This document shows positions 36,290 through 50,319 of a stretch of 64,000 nt of DNA, piece by piece. Origin of the DNA: Chamaea fasciata (lineage: Eukaryota > Chordata > Aves > Passeriformes > Sylviidae); contig JARCOQ010000001.1 of assembly GCA_029207755.1 (NCBI GenBank), positions 95,398,640-95,462,639 of the forward strand. Reading direction: 5' to 3'. Position numbers and translations under genes: made by a program. Below the pieces are notes generated by a model that ran no database searches, had not been told where the DNA came from, and saw nothing but the letters and a program-made list of their open reading frames with translations. Numbering within the stretch: the stretch's first letter is position 1; each line of letters starts with the position of its first letter.

Positions 36290-38394
36290 GGCTGAGGGTT
36301 TACAACACAGAGGGGGATAGAGTATATATTTGTAAGGATGATGTTATGAATCCCACGTGTTTTGGTTATTGTGAATGTTGAGACTATGTTGTCAAGAAGT
36401 TGTCTTCAGGAACTGGAACTGATTTCAACATCTGAGCTACTTGCAGCACAATGCCACTTCATTACATTCCTCATGCATATATTGGCAAAAATAACTAAAT
36501 ATGTAGGTATAAAACATACATCGTTTTGTTGAGCTTTAGGAAAAAACAACCCAAACCAACAAACAACAAAACCAAAGTCAAGAGCAGTTATACCACACTT
36601 TGTCAGTTCAAGCAAAGTATCTCAAACATTCCTAGATGTTCAGTTGCCCTGATGATGTCAAAGGGAACTTCTTGAAAAGAGGATCTTCTGTAGCAGTCCT
36701 TCTAAAGAATATCCCATTACTTACACAGTTTCATTTGACTACTGTTTTTTTTTATGGGGTTTTTTTAATGTCTTACATAGGATCTATCACTTCTCTTAAA
36801 ACATTCAAGAATATACTATTGGGAAGTAAGTGGTAGTGATATACTAGGTTCTAGCCTTTGATTGTCATATATGACTCATGGAAAAACTGAAAAAAAAGCT
36901 ATTTCTAGGACAATGTGGGCTCTAAAGTATTTTATGTCAACAGAAAGAGTTGAAAAATACCAGCCCTTACTTTCCTCCTGTCTATACTTTGTGCTTGTTC
37001 TTGTGTGTACTGTAGCATGGTTCTGACTGGCTGGATTTGGATGGAGCTATTGTACTAACCTGAGAGGTGAGGAGCAAGACATTACTAAGAAAGTCGAGTT
37101 AAGGATTTTCGCAGTGTGTTTTCAAGTTTGCACTGCCTCACATTGGTAGTGAAGGGGGCATTAAGCTAATAATGCTTTAAAATATTGTTTATGACTGAAC
37201 ACTGCTGATCAGATTGCTATTAAATGAACATTATTTTGCCCATATGTTGGCACATAGTCCCTTTAAGCTCTAGCATATGTAAGGAAAGCTTACGGCGCCT
37301 CTGAGTAAGGACATTTACAATTAATATCTATGTAATTAGATGCAATTTACCCACAAAAAAAAAAACCCAAACTATTACAACTGAGCTACATTTTATGATA
37401 GATTCACTGAAGCCAAGGGATTTGATTCTCTGTTCACTGTTGCAGCCAAACTTGGGAGTAATAGTATTGCTGGGAATGGCTTTCCAATGTTACCAGGAGA
37501 ACCAGTCCCAAAGGTTTCAGGTACAGGCAGCTGAATGTGACCTAGCTGGAGTCCAGAATGCCAAAAGAAATTAGTTGGAGTAAAAATAACTTTTTTTTTA
37601 AATACTGGTTGAAAAGGAGAGAAAAGGCTGTTCCAATTTTCTGCAGGAGCTGAACAAGTATCTTGATGTATTACTCTGATTCTCTAAAGTTACGAAAGAT
37701 AGGATGTTCAGTACTCAAAACCAGCTTTTTGCAGTTCTGCCTTGCTTTCTTTCAAAAAGGGCTTGTGCACTGATTTTCATGTTCAACTCTGAATAAAGGT
37801 TAATATCTGTATTGCTCTCCCCCCACCCATATAAGCATCCCACTCAGAGTACATAAACGTAGGTGAGCAGTGTGTGCTGTCATGTGCCATGTAGGTGAAC
37901 AGTCTGTATTTGTCCAATGAATAGAAAGGGAGCACTGTTTTTCAGCCCTTAAACTGTTTTTATTCTGCTGATGTTGTGTGATAGCCTACAATTTTGCCCT
38001 CAGTGATCCTTTGAGCCCATACATCAGCCTAAAATGAAAACAATAGCAAACAAAAGGCAAGGGCCTCCTTGTGAACTTGGACATCCTTTTGTGTGTTTAT
38101 AATTTATTTTGATGTTTGTTTTTAAGCAGGAAGGAAGTTTGCCAAAACACAGCACACGCTTTCGTAAAGATTTGAATGTCTTTTCCCACATATGGCTTTG
38201 GTTACCTGGGAAGATTTTAGATGTATGTAAAGATGTACGTAAAGATGCAAAGTGTTCAGCTTTGTGAGCTCTTTTCAAGAGTTACCCAGTTTTCTTGAAG
38301 AGTGAAATGTTATCCACTCCTGTGTTGCACTGGGGACCTGTCACACTCCAAAGCAGAAAATAAGATACTTGATACCAACAGTGGCTAAATTATT

Positions 38395-38442
38395 CTGGCA
38401 TGGTAGTAAACTGGCATGGTAGTAAACTGGCATGGTAGTAAA
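38395..38442 (+). repeat. 16 bp tandem repeat, three units
   Basis: Three perfect copies of CTGGCATGGTAGTAAA follow each other, then a partial start of a fourth (ctg). Minisatellite-like; possibly polymorphic. Confidence 0.9.
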
Positions 38443-41400
38443 CTGTCTAAATGTAAAGATCTTCTTCATCACTGGTGCCTGTGCACCTTAAGGGTAGTCA
38501 TGTTCTTTTAATGAATACAAAGGCTGAGCCCACAACCCTTGATGTATCCTTCAGCTGAGTTACAGGCAACATCAGTGTCCCTGTTTTTCCTTTTGACTTC
38601 AAGACTTGACTAATAACTCATTGATGACTGAAAAGTTCTGGACCCAGCCTCACGAAAGGGTGAAGTGCAGCCTACCACAGAGTCCAAGAACACACTGTTG
38701 ACCTGGGTGTTTGTTGCTAGCTATCCACCTTCTCTGGCACATGGGGTGACAGTTTGCTTTTAGGTACACAAAGGACAGGCTTTCTCAGGTACCCAGATGC
38801 AGAGTGTCTGTAATGTCAGAATGTTTCCATACAGGAGGAGTGATTGGTTAGAAAGATTACAAGATTAATTAGGTTTTAAGTTGTTACTTCAAACTGAGAG
38901 AGATCAGCACACTCATAAGATAAAAGGCATGCAAGGGAGTTGAGAGTGCAGACAGGTCCAAGCTGACGCTGTCTAGAAATTGAGTTATAAAAGGCTAATG
39001 TAGCGAGCTGAGCTTTTGCCAGAGTTTACTTTGCATGCTTGTGCATGCTTGTGCAGTATAAAATCCCTGCCATGAACCAAAGCACTTTATTTGGACCTGA
39101 TGCAAACTTTGAAATTCTTTCAATGTCATAGTAAGCTTGGGATCAGAACCTGAGAAGATGGTTCAGATTTTTTTTTCAGCAGTATTTTATTTTGAGGGAC
39201 ACACTTCTTTTTTCTTCTTTGTTTCTGCAGTCTGATAGTTGTAAACCTCAAAATGGTACATGGAAAGAAGTCCTTATAATGTGACAGTTACAAAGGAAAG
39301 TTTTTGCTGCAAAGATAGTACTTTGTAAAGGTTTTTCTCTTTTTTTCTATGCTTGGTGTGAAATATTATGGCTATGAATAAAAGCATCTTATGCAGCTGT
39401 GTATTAGGGGTTCACTACCTACTTGAGTTCTTACTATTCCACTAATATTGGTAGGAAATTAAAAGCCTAAATACTTGGTTGATTATTAGCTGATAAGTTC
39501 CAGGCCTGCTCGGGAATGAGGCAAAGTACATTATCTTACTCATCTGCTATTCCCTCAACTCTCAGGACAGTAAGTACAGCTTTTACCTCAAAGATGACAG
39601 GAAGGGATAGCTGAGGAGGTGCCCCATTTTGAGCTCTTAAGAGTGTTGTAGAGTATATTCTCTTCCAATGCACCATGCTGCAGACTGTAACTAAATGTCA
39701 TGTCTGAAGTAAGGACATGGGAGCCTAATAAGGTTTACTGTCCTCTCGTTTGTGGGGGCATCTCAATTCATTCCATCTAAATTTCCAGCCTGATTTTCAG
39801 CATCTTCCACTACATAGCACTGTCTTACGTGACACCTTCTATAAAACCCTCTTGTTCCTAGTTATCTTTACTTTCATTACTACAGTAGATGCTACCAAAA
39901 GAAATGGGATCAGAAAGTTCAGATAGCTTTTAGAAATAACTGCCTTAAAGGGCAAACTCAAATTGTATTTAGATCCTGTGGCAGTACACAATCCTTATAC
40001 ACAATATCTATTGAAGCTTAATCTGACCATCAAAACCTTTACAAGACTGAGGACAAGAAATGAAAATCCTTACTGAGGCAAATGAATAGTCATTACAAAT
40101 AATTTTCTGAAAACAACATAGTTTTTAAGTAAAATATGCAACAGTCAAAACGGATTTTCTCATTAGTGCTTGCTTACTAATTCCGTTTAGTCACTCCATG
40201 AGTTTTAGTTTAGAGTTCCATTGGGAGTTTTGCCACCATTAGTACAGAAATATCAAAACCAAAAATGATAGTCCTGTTCTTTGTGGTTATCAAAGCTATC
40301 ACAATGGCATTACTGAGAAGCAGACATTAAAAAACACACATAGTTTCATGAGTCCTATATGAACAGTTGTAATTAATTGTAATCAAATATTTGGAATCCC
40401 AAGGGAAATGTTGAATATTAGACTATAGCCAAAATTTAGCTCCTGTTTTTTTAAACCTATAATACTTCTTACCTCCTTTTCATTTAGGGAAGTGAAAGGT
40501 ATTTTGAATTGAAGTATGTATTTTACTGGCCTTACCTAAATTAAAAATTCTGACAATTAAAATAAAAAGTCTGACAAATTTTAGCATTATACAAATGTAT
40601 AATGTTCACAAATTACCATTTCAGTCATCCCTATTTTCCCTCTATTGCCTCATTTAATATTTTTTATGGTAGCTGGAATTAGGCAGAACAAAAAGGCAAA
40701 TGACTACTATGGGTTTGGCGTGGAAGTGATAGGTATCCCAGCCATCTGTAACCATCTGTAGAGAAAATCCTCATGTATATTCCCCCAAAACCAAAACTTG
40801 AAAGTTGTAATTGATGGTTTTTTTCCTTAAGGCTTTTCATAGTTATGAAATTAATTTAATTATTTGTGCCTGCATGTATGATAGTCAAAACATAACCCTG
40901 CCTTCAGGGATGCATGTATTCTGGGGGCACATGGCTGTCATCCGTGAATAAGAATTCTCTGTTTGCACTGGCCAAGAGCAAACCTTTTACCTTCACGATA
41001 GAGAAAATGTAACATTGCACTGGTATGTGTTCTCTTAACTGACTGTCAGCCTTGCGTGTGTGCCAAAATAACTACACCTTTGTGTATGTTGTTTGTAGTG
41101 CGAATATTATGTTCGTGGCTTGTCACTTAGTTGGTATTAAGTAATGTAATGCACAAGACTTGTGTGGGTTTGTGTATGTGTACACATGCTCTTTGGATCC
41201 AGCTTAAAAACTGTGTAAATGTTGATGAAAAACTTAAATCTTATTAGGGCCAAGCTCTAGTCCTGCAGCCAATACTGTTCAGCTTGGCTGCTTGGGGACA
41301 TTGTCATTCTCCCTTCATAGTGTGAAGGTAGTGATCTAAGGAGGCTTTTATGGTTTTACCTATCTACCCTGTTCTGAGAGAAATCACTCTTCAGCAATTC

Positions 41401-43891
41401 TAACATAAATTTAGTGTGACAAGAGGAATTTCTCCATGGCAAGGAAGTAGGAGAGAGAGAGTTAGGGTGAAAGCAAGCTTTCCTCTGAGTGCTCTTAAGA
41501 AACCATTTAAAACTATGCTCTGCATGGGCCCTATATTTTCCTTTGCCCCAACTTTGTGAAGCAAGTTGACACTTACTGTATAAACACACAGTTGTTCATC
41601 ATCCATTAGTAAGTATAAAGCTGTAGTATAATGAGATGGAAACAGGAATCAGGAGTGTCATACATTGCCTATGGACTCAAGTCTTATTTGGGCCTTTATT
41701 ACAGTTAAATACCGGAAGCATATTGACAGTACTTAAACTTGTGTGAAATTCTTAAAGTCTGGAGTGCCTCAAATTAATGCATGTGTATCTCCTGTATTTG
41801 GAGTGTTTGCCCATAAAATGTCATTTAACATTCAGTTACTCATTTTGTGCAACCCCAGAGTGCTCATTTGGCTTACTTAATATAAGCTGGAAATGATGGT
41901 CAGGGTTGTTCTTTTTAAATCTTCAGAATCCTAGAACTACTAAGAAGCTTGTAGTTGCATTCATGCTTCCTCATTAAACTCAAAATCAATACTTTGAATG
42001 ATGTCCCAGCTAAGAATAGTGCTTCTGGAAGTAAAAGAATATTGCAGATAGAACCTCCACATATTAATTGTCTGGGTAATTTATTTTTGCAGGGAGAAAT
42101 ATCTGTTAATATATTTGGGGGTTTTTTTACATTTTTCTGTGTATTAGCTTTGCTATATTGCTTCAAAAACCCTATGGAGAAGGTGGATTTCAAAACAAGT
42201 TTAAGATACAACTCTTGACTTTGTTGTCAGAAAACATTTGAATTGGCGTGTTTCATTCAAGTTAATTGATCATCCACTTAAGGTAGACTTTGGCAAGAGT
42301 AGGCCTGATCATAAATAAAAGGGGGAAGAATCCAGCCTCTAGGCTGAGCATTCTTGACAGACATTTGCAGTTCCAGTAGTCTGAAACAATTTTTTAAAAA
42401 AGATGTTATCTTTTGTATTCATGTGAATGCACACAGACACTACTTGGGGGCATGGATATACATGAGGGCAAAACTACAGAAGAGACTTCTTTTTTCCTTT
42501 TTAAACCTTGCATTTAGAAATTGACATTGAAATACCCAACTGACTAACCTTGGAAAAATGATAAGCTACTATCATATTCCATTGCAGCTAAATAGCCAGT
42601 GAGTTAATTTTCAAATACAGTTACACAGCGTCTCTTTTTTGTGAGTTACTGTAAAGCTTATGGCACTGTACAAAGTGTGTTTTGATAAAAGGTTTCAAAG
42701 AGAATGCTCATGATAATTTGCCCTTACCTCCAGTTATCTTTATGCAAGATTTTTCTACTACTTTGCACTTTTTTCGGAAAACATCAGAAACATGAATAAA
42801 GTTACACTCAACTAAATTAAAAATGTGGCCCTAAAAAGTACACTCGGTTCATCCATCCTTGCATTTTGATCATGAGCTACATTATAGGTGAACAACAAAA
42901 TAAGGAAAAAAGATTGGAGTCTGAATCCCCACAGCGGTGAATTATTTCAAGTTCCAGTTTACATCAGATGAGTTTCTGTATGCTTGCATTTGCTCAAATG
43001 GTATTTTTTAACAAAGTAATAATGTGAAATAATGCAGCCTGGGCTCTGTTAAATAGGGTTATATTAATGCAACTGAAATGCTGTGTATGTCTGTAGTAGT
43101 CAAGCTAAATATGTTCTAGATCTTTACAAAGGCTTTGTGTAAAATCAGTTAACCTACAAACTGACGTCCTATATAAAACTGTGTTGGCAAACTACTTTTG
43201 TTAGCACTGTAGTGTATGAAAAGGTAAGATCATAGGCAAAAACAAGTTATAGGGTGCAAAAAAGTGTATTTGTTTTTAATCTTTGTGCTGGGTTCAGAAT
43301 ATATCAGCGTTGGCAAATTCTTGCAGCAGGGAAATTTTTTTTGGACAATGCTTATAATACAAAGTAATTTGTCTTTACATTCTGTAAAGCAGAGAAATGG
43401 TCAACATTGGATAAATATATTGAAGTTTGTTCTTAGCGAGGTGTTAATGTTTCACAGATTTAAATATTAGAGGAGAAATATATATTTATACAGAAGTATA
43501 ATTTTTGAATGAGATTGATTTTATTCAGTCGTGAATCATTTATTTATCCACATTATGCTTTATTCCTTTGCTAGCTTATCAGTCCATGCTGTTCCAACAT
43601 CCATTTCTGATTTGATTTAGATGTTTTGATTCTTCATTTGCACAAATCTGGATGTGCATACTGTCAGGACCTGATGATAAAGAGTGAAGGCAAAACTGTT
43701 TTGTCTTTGATTACCTAGGGCACTAATTAAAATTTAATCGTTCAGCAGTTGGGATATGTAGATAGGTCTTGACATAGTCTTCCTTGGAGCACTGTACACT
43801 ATGATGAAAACCTTCAGTGAAGCTTACTAGTTTTTGTTCTTATTTTCATTTGTCTTTCATCAACCAGGAAGCTGCTGTGTGCTAATAATTA

Positions 43892-43914
43892 CCTGCAATA
43901 TTTCTAATTGCAGG
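43892..43914. repeat. Short perfect stem-loop
   Basis: CCTGCAAT, loop ATTTCTA, then ATTGCAGG. Lies in the probable 3' UTR. Confidence 0.55.
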
Positions 43915-44127
43915 CATTGCAAACATTAACATGCAGCTGTACTAGGCTACTGTGTTCACTGTGAAATTTTCAACACGGTAAAAAACTTTACATGATCATT
44001 TAACCTTACAAGTTTACTTTTTCTCAGTAATTTAACACTGAATCTTCTTTTCATTATTGCAAATTAACAACTTGAGCATAGCATTTCTAAATCTGAATTG
44101 TAGTAGATAAACATGTCCTAAGCAAAG

Positions 44128-44269
44128 ATTTTTAACCACTTGATGAAGGGGTCCAGGCACCATCCAGTGCAAAGCACACTGGGCAAAATCTTATCCCCAC
44201 TGCAGCCAGTTCCAAAATTCTAGCTGGTGTTAGCAAAAATAGAATCACTATTACCAAGTGGTTAATACG
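44128..44269. repeat. Inverted-repeat segment flanked by TTAA
   Basis: TTAACCACTTG at 44132-44142 and CAAGTGGTTAA at 44255-44265 form an 11 bp perfect inverted repeat 112 bp apart. The outer TTAA could be a target-site duplication (piggyBac-type), leaving 7 bp terminal inverted repeats CCACTTG. An ordinary stem-loop is the alternative. Confidence 0.4.
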
Positions 44270-44449
44270 CTTAGTAACCATGACAAGAGGTTATGGAGGA
44301 GCACAACAGTGATTCTCTATTTCTATGTCTTTATTTCTGTTAATTTGAAACTACTACTCTTCAATCTTTAAAATAAGTAAAAGAAACTTGAAGGGGGGAT
44401 CATATACTACTAGTTTGTACTAGGTTTTTTCAGGAAAAGGAAACAAATT

Positions 44450-44468
44450 TATATATATATATATATAT
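44450..44468. repeat. (AT)n microsatellite
   Basis: Alternating TA run of about 19 bases, shortly before the candidate distal polyadenylation signal. Confidence 0.85.
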
Positions 44469-44829
44469 GCAATATATTTTTACACTGTTTATTAATGCTA
44501 GAAAGTATTAAATGTATCACTTTATCTGTGTGAATGTTAGAGTAATGACAATGTTATGGATGTTTTAAACCTTTTGAAGTTGTCTTGTTAAATTCTAAAT
44601 CCACATTAACAATGGAAAAGCTACTTTGTCTGCAACATTATTGTTGATGTTCTAGGGGAAAAGTTCAAGTGCAGCAGTTGTTTCGATTAGCACTGTAAAA
44701 GCTTGGCTTGACAAGTTATAGTGAAATCCATATTTTAAACACCATTTTGTTAAAGCATAGCTTCTCATAAAGTACGTTACTGCTGTTGACTGACTGTATA
44801 AAATTGTATTTTTATTTGGTAAAGTGATC

Positions 44830-44835
44830 AATAAA
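44830..44835 (+). terminator. Candidate distal polyadenylation signal
   Basis: Canonical AATAAA followed within about 15 bases by GTGTT and a T/G-containing stretch. It would end a TPPP transcript with an approximately 8.5 kb 3' UTR. Confidence 0.45.
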
Positions 44836-44855
44836 TGTGTTACTACATCAGTTCT

Positions 44856-47800
44856 GGGATTTATTGAAGTAAATGGTATTTGCTGATAAACTTTGTAAGC
44901 AACAGTTATTTTACAGTTTAGATATTAATTTAGTTGCTGATGAATTTATAAATTACATCAAAATACTCTCTGAACATGCTGCTGTCTGGTTCTGAGCAGA
45001 ATCTATTTCTTCTTTACCATTTATTTTCCTAGTTTGAATAATGACTAAAGCTGGCCATTAATATTTTGAGGATTCTTGTATGATGCTTAACCATGATAAT
45101 GGTGATCCACCAAATGAGATCTGTCAGGAATGAAGCCATTTGTTCTTAACTAGCTACCTAAGATAGATTGATCCTCAGTGCAAAAGCCCGAATTACTTCT
45201 CTCCGCTTCTTTAAGTGGTGTTGAAAGTACTGTACTTGTAAGGAAAGAAAGTCTTTTGCCACATAGAACATTGTTTTGATGATGTAACATCCAAAAGCAA
45301 ATATGGACCTTTTGTTTATAAATAACAACATCAGTCAACTTTCCAGTAGCAAAAATACCATGATTTTATTCAAGAAGCAGATGACTGAAGTATTTACCTG
45401 ACGACACTATAATACCATAATTAATAATGTGACAAAAAAAATGTCAGAGTGCTGTTCTAGAAATGTAGCAGTGTCACTTGACACTTTGTCAATTGTTAAT
45501 TGACAAAATGAGCAGTGAATTGCTAATCCAGTGATTAGCAACTGCAAGGAAACATAACTAAACACCTTACAGCTACCTGTGTTTTCTCCAGTTCTCAAAC
45601 TGGAAATGACGTTCCTTGTTCTCACACACTAGACAACCTTCTTTAAGACTGCCTTTTAAATGAAATGTAATATAGCTGTGTCCTGAGATAGCTTTTCTTC
45701 CTTCATAGAGGCCATGGGCTGTCCCCTCCTGCACTCCTTTTAATTCTTAGCATGTATGGTTGCTGAAACTGTAAAAAAGTTAGTGAAGCAGAACCTATAG
45801 GAAAAATCAAATTCTTTACCATTAAAAAAGCCTTTAAGATAGAGGAAGGTAGTACTTTTCTAGCCTATGAGAATATAAGACACTAAGATCTGTATTTTCA
45901 AAAGAGTTAAGGATTTTTTATTATTGTCCTGTAGGGCCTCTAGAAATGCCCACTCACCCCTACACACCACTTACACATCATAACTTTAAAATGAAAATAA
46001 CCTTCCTCTGGTAGGATTTGTTCTCTTCACTCCAGGAATACAATTATTTGGGCTAGTTTTCAGTCTGTGTAGCTACGTAGCAATAACTACGCACTCTTGC
46101 TCTGGTGTCTGTACATCAAGTGCAGGCTGATCTTTTCCTGGATCTGTCAAGCTGTTCTATGACAGCCAGGACTGCCTGGACAAAGGTGTGAGGGCAAAGG
46201 CTTCCTCTGCCAGATCTGAGTCTTCAGGGGACTTAACCTGGTCTTCTAGTTAGCCTTTTTTTTTTTTCATTTCCTCAGCTTTCTATTTAACTCACTGCAC
46301 TGATTTATTAATAATGTCAACTAACCCAAGCACATTGAAAGTTCACATACTAATTGATAAGTACTCACTAAATCCCTTCTCAGTCATCTCTTCTCCACAA
46401 CAATCGTGAATATATGTGGAAGGAAGCAAAGGCAGGGATGTAGGTGGTCTGGGCAGGAACAAGCACAGAAAAATGAAGGTGTAAGGGACTAGTTCATGCA
46501 GTCCATTTGATGATGCCCTGGACTAAGTGCCAGCTGCCCTGTCTTACTAAATTTAATTTCTAACTATTTTCTTGGGAGAGAGGATTCTCTGTTCTGTGTA
46601 CATATGTGCTTATGGAGGTCTAATTGCTACCAGCTGGCATCATACCATGGGTCACAACAGTCAGTGTTATGTGGGGTGCCAGCAACTAGAGTGGAGGCTG
46701 TGGGTGTCAGGAACCTGTATGCCTGTGGTGCCACCAGCTGGGCCAAGTGAGGGCATGTATAGCATCATTTGGCTGCCAGCAGATACTGAGCTGAACCTAG
46801 ACAGCATGCAGGGGGTTTAACATCAGTTACCAAAGCATTCATAAGATTGGGCCAGGTCCATGTATGTCTCTGAGACAGCTGGAAGCACATAACGGAGGGA
46901 CCAGGCAGTCCATAATAACTGCTGGGGAGGCTACAAGGTCTGATGGTGTGTGTCTCTACCCAAGAGATGATAGAATTTGTGGAATAGTTACTCAGCTGGC
47001 TGCACATCTAATCCTGGTTACTCAAGGGATCCAGTGTATGCTGGTCTGCGTTAGGTGGGAAGGGAATGATGATATGGGACTGTACCAGCAGATGAAGTGT
47101 AACTGTGATCTTCATAGACTTGCATGTCCACATTCCAGCAGTAGGGGAAAATAGGGGTCTAGGCACTAGCCTTTGGATAAGCTGGCTGGAGGCAATCTCA
47201 TTAAATATGTGCATGTTTCCTACTAGCAGCCCTTCATCCTCGTCAGCCATAGACAGGTTGTTGGAACTGATTTTGGTTTTGTTGGTAGTGCTGGCTTTGG
47301 TTTTTTTAAAGGGTGGAGGATTTCTGGCTGCGTCCATAAACACTACTTTCTTTGCAATGGTACTGACATCTGTTGTTGCCTGTACTGTTACAAAAATGTT
47401 GATTTGTTGTGTTTCTTAACAGATAATAGCTCCCATTAAATTGCTTAAATTGAGTCTCAAGGTATGTGCATGTCTGCTAATTCTTGATAGAAATTGAAGT
47501 TCTTTACATTAAAACAATCCAGGCAACCAATTTTGTTCATGACCCCAGCTAAATTAAATTATTTTTTTTATTATTTCCTTTCAGTAGTATTTTGGTGGAT
47601 TTATTCTATTTTAGTACTACTAATTTGAATTTTTACTACAAAGGAAACTCTTTAAAGGAACATTTTTTATAAGTTTCTTAGTGGAAAAATTCTTGTAGTC
47701 ATACACTGACATTCAGTGAGAATAGGTTTCATATGTTGATGTCACTAGACCAGATGGAGTATAAAATATGAAAAGTATAAATACAAGGTTTTTAATATAA

Positions 47801-48177
47801 GATTAAAATTTCTTATATCTTTATATTTAAAACATATCAACAGATACATATATATATACATATTAAAATTGGTATAAAATGTTCCCATTATCTGAAATTC
47901 CATCTCTGTTCTTAGGTACTGTCAGCAGTATGAAGTGATGTTGTATATTAATTTTGGGATCCTGCTTTAGCTAACTGCCATGACACAGACATCCTGAAGG
48001 ATGTAATCTTAAGTAAATCCTGTCTTCCTTTAAGTGGCATCAGAGCATTTTGTCCTATGTGCAGTCTTTGCTTGTTATTGCCTTCTCATTCTCATCATCC
48101 TCATAAACAGCTCTCAAGAGTGGCTTTCATCTTGAGCTGTGTCTCATTCTGCTCTTCTCATCTTGTCTGTCCTATGA
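44856..48177. other. Intergenic sequence, no confirmed element
   Basis: No exon was recognised. If the gene is TPPP, mammalian gene order predicts a convergent CEP72 on the minus strand next, but I could not find its leucine-rich-repeat exons. The segment 46570-47170 is noticeably less AT-rich than its surroundings and looks like an old, unclassified repeat; I could not name it. Confidence 0.4.
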
Positions 48178-49017
48178 TGTCCCACCCTATGGGGAAGGAA
48201 GCATGCAAGATTGGTAGGTGCCTGTGGTCAAAAGGAATGACAAAAGTCAGAGGACCCACAAAGTTTTATTAGTAAATTACACACTTAGCATGGAAATTGG
48301 TATGTTAGTCCCTGACCTATTCTGTAAGCCAGCAGTGGGTTTTGGGCAAAGGGGTAGGGTCAGAGGGAAGAGAGAAAGGAAGAGGTGAATTAAAGAAGGG
48401 AAGAGAAAGAGAGGGATCATCTGTTTGACCAAAGGGATGTGCAGTCCTGGGGCTGTATGCCTGGGCTTGGTGGGAGTACTTTTTACCTCCCAATTTTTTT
48501 ACCTCCCAGATCAATTTTGCCTGTCTTGAGGACAGGTTTCTTGCTTTCTATGCAAATGAGTTATCATTTGCAGCCTGTTCTTTCAGATCCATCTGGACAT
48601 GGTGTGGAGAGTCACAGGAGTCTTGGGTGGTCTCATATCCTCCTGCTGGATTAGCCCTTGGTTGACAGTTCATGCTTGTTTCTTCATTGATGCTGTCTTT
48701 TGTTTGTTGTGCCTCCAGGGACTAGAACAAGGACGTTTGTCCCTGCTCTACCTCCACGTGGTCCTCATCTCCCATCAAATCTTATTCTTGGAACAGACCC
48801 CCATGGCTGTCGGTTATTGGTGTTTGAGACATACACATTAGCCCCTCATCGTCTGGGCTTCTACATCGTCCTGGGCTATAGCTTGATCTCATTTTACCTG
48901 AGATCGTTTTGGACCAATTGGTGTTTCTAATTCTTTCTAGAAGTACTATGAGATTGTCTTAAAATTTTCATTTTAACCAAAAATTTTAGCTGTCTGCAGA
49001 AGGCAGACCATATAACA
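48178..49017 (-). mobile_element. Probable LTR, ERV1-like layout
   Basis: On the minus strand the segment starts TGTTATATGGTCTGCCTTC and ends CATAGGGTGGGACA. It has an ACTAATAAAACTTTGTGG polyadenylation region about 75 bp before the end and a long pyrimidine-rich tract upstream of it. This is the layout of a solo LTR. No target-site duplication was found and the ends are inferred only from TG...CA. Confidence 0.5.
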
Positions 49018-50319
49018 ACCCCTGTTTTAATTTCTGAAAAAGTAGCTGTTTTCCTCAGATATTTTACCCAGCCAGAATGCTATTAATTATGATTATTGAT
49101 GCCATGTGTTAAAGTAAGAACACTTTATGATGTTGCTAAATACAACTGGATGCTGAAAGAAGACGTGAATTAAGCCTTTTTTGTTATAAATTAAGACATA
49201 GATTTTCAACAAAGTAATGGGGTTGTGAGTTTTCTTTTTGGAAACAAGTAAATCCTGTATTTCATGGACCTGTGAAAACATAAATCTTTGGCAGGATATT
49301 AAAAAGAATCCAGTAGGTGGTGCACAAGGCATAGGAAAGGCAATGCTCTAGAGACCTACTGCCACCTAGAAACTGTTTTCAATTAAAAAAGAAGTCATCA
49401 CAAAGAATCAAAAGTAACCCCAAAATCAAACTTTAAAATCATTGATAAATAACCTCAATGAGAAGGCCAGGGTTCAAGCAAATTTAACTTTGCCAGTGAA
49501 AGTCTTCTTGCATTTCTATGCAGATTCAGTGACTACATCTGGAGGAACACCAAATCTTACTGCTAAAAAGACAAAACCTTTTATCCCAAAACCTGCACAA
49601 TATGATATTAGTAGAGTAGGGAAGGGTGAGGTGAATTACCAAATACCTAATGCATGACACTGAGCTGAAACCCAAAGGTCACATCCATTAGTCCTATCAC
49701 AAAGGAGGAAGAAAGCAAAAAGGCTTGTGCATCAGTTCCCTGTCATTGCCACTGCAGGATATGTGTCCATTATGTCCAGTATTAGCACGAGATACTCTTC
49801 TGTACAGCTCATGTGCATGTCTTTCTCCACAACACTACCTCCAGTCATTAGCCAGATTCCCTTATGTTTAGCTAAGCCGTTAGCTCCCTGTGCCCCAGAA
49901 GCACTCTCACACACACTGCCTGCTAATCAAGAGGCAGTTTTTTGGCCAGCGTGCACAAAACTCAGCCAGCCACCCACCACAGGTATACACAAATGACTAA
50001 ATGACTAAAGACTGCAGCATTTTTTTTTTAAAGTAAAGACACTATCAGAAATTTCTATGACTGTTCTTGTGTTGATCATCTCCTCTGTGTTCCAACTTCC
50101 ATTGTATAAATTGGAGACATCAAGAATAATTTTTTCTGACTTATAGTCAGTGTCATTTTTCACCACAGTACTGCATGTGACTCCACTAACCCACATTACA
50201 ACTTCAGAATAGGATTTAAATGAAAGACAGTTATGTATTTGATGATTTTCCAACACCATCTTCAGAGAAGAATTCAAATTTAAAATACTACACTGTATGT
50301 AACTTGCTTGTATCTTAGA
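49018..50319. other. Non-coding sequence
   Basis: About 1.3 kb; nothing recognised. Confidence 0.5.

Larger units (their letters stand above)
36290..44855 (+). other. TPPP: Probable long TPPP 3' UTR and downstream sequence
   Basis: From the stop codon to about 44855 no second gene, CR1 or LTR was recognised. Candidate polyadenylation signals AATAAA lie at 37792, 39377, 40561, 42795 and 44830. The last is followed by a GT-rich stretch (tgtgttactacatcag), like a real cleavage site. Human TPPP has a long 3' UTR, so use of a distal site is plausible, but where the transcript actually ends cannot be decided from sequence. Confidence 0.5.
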
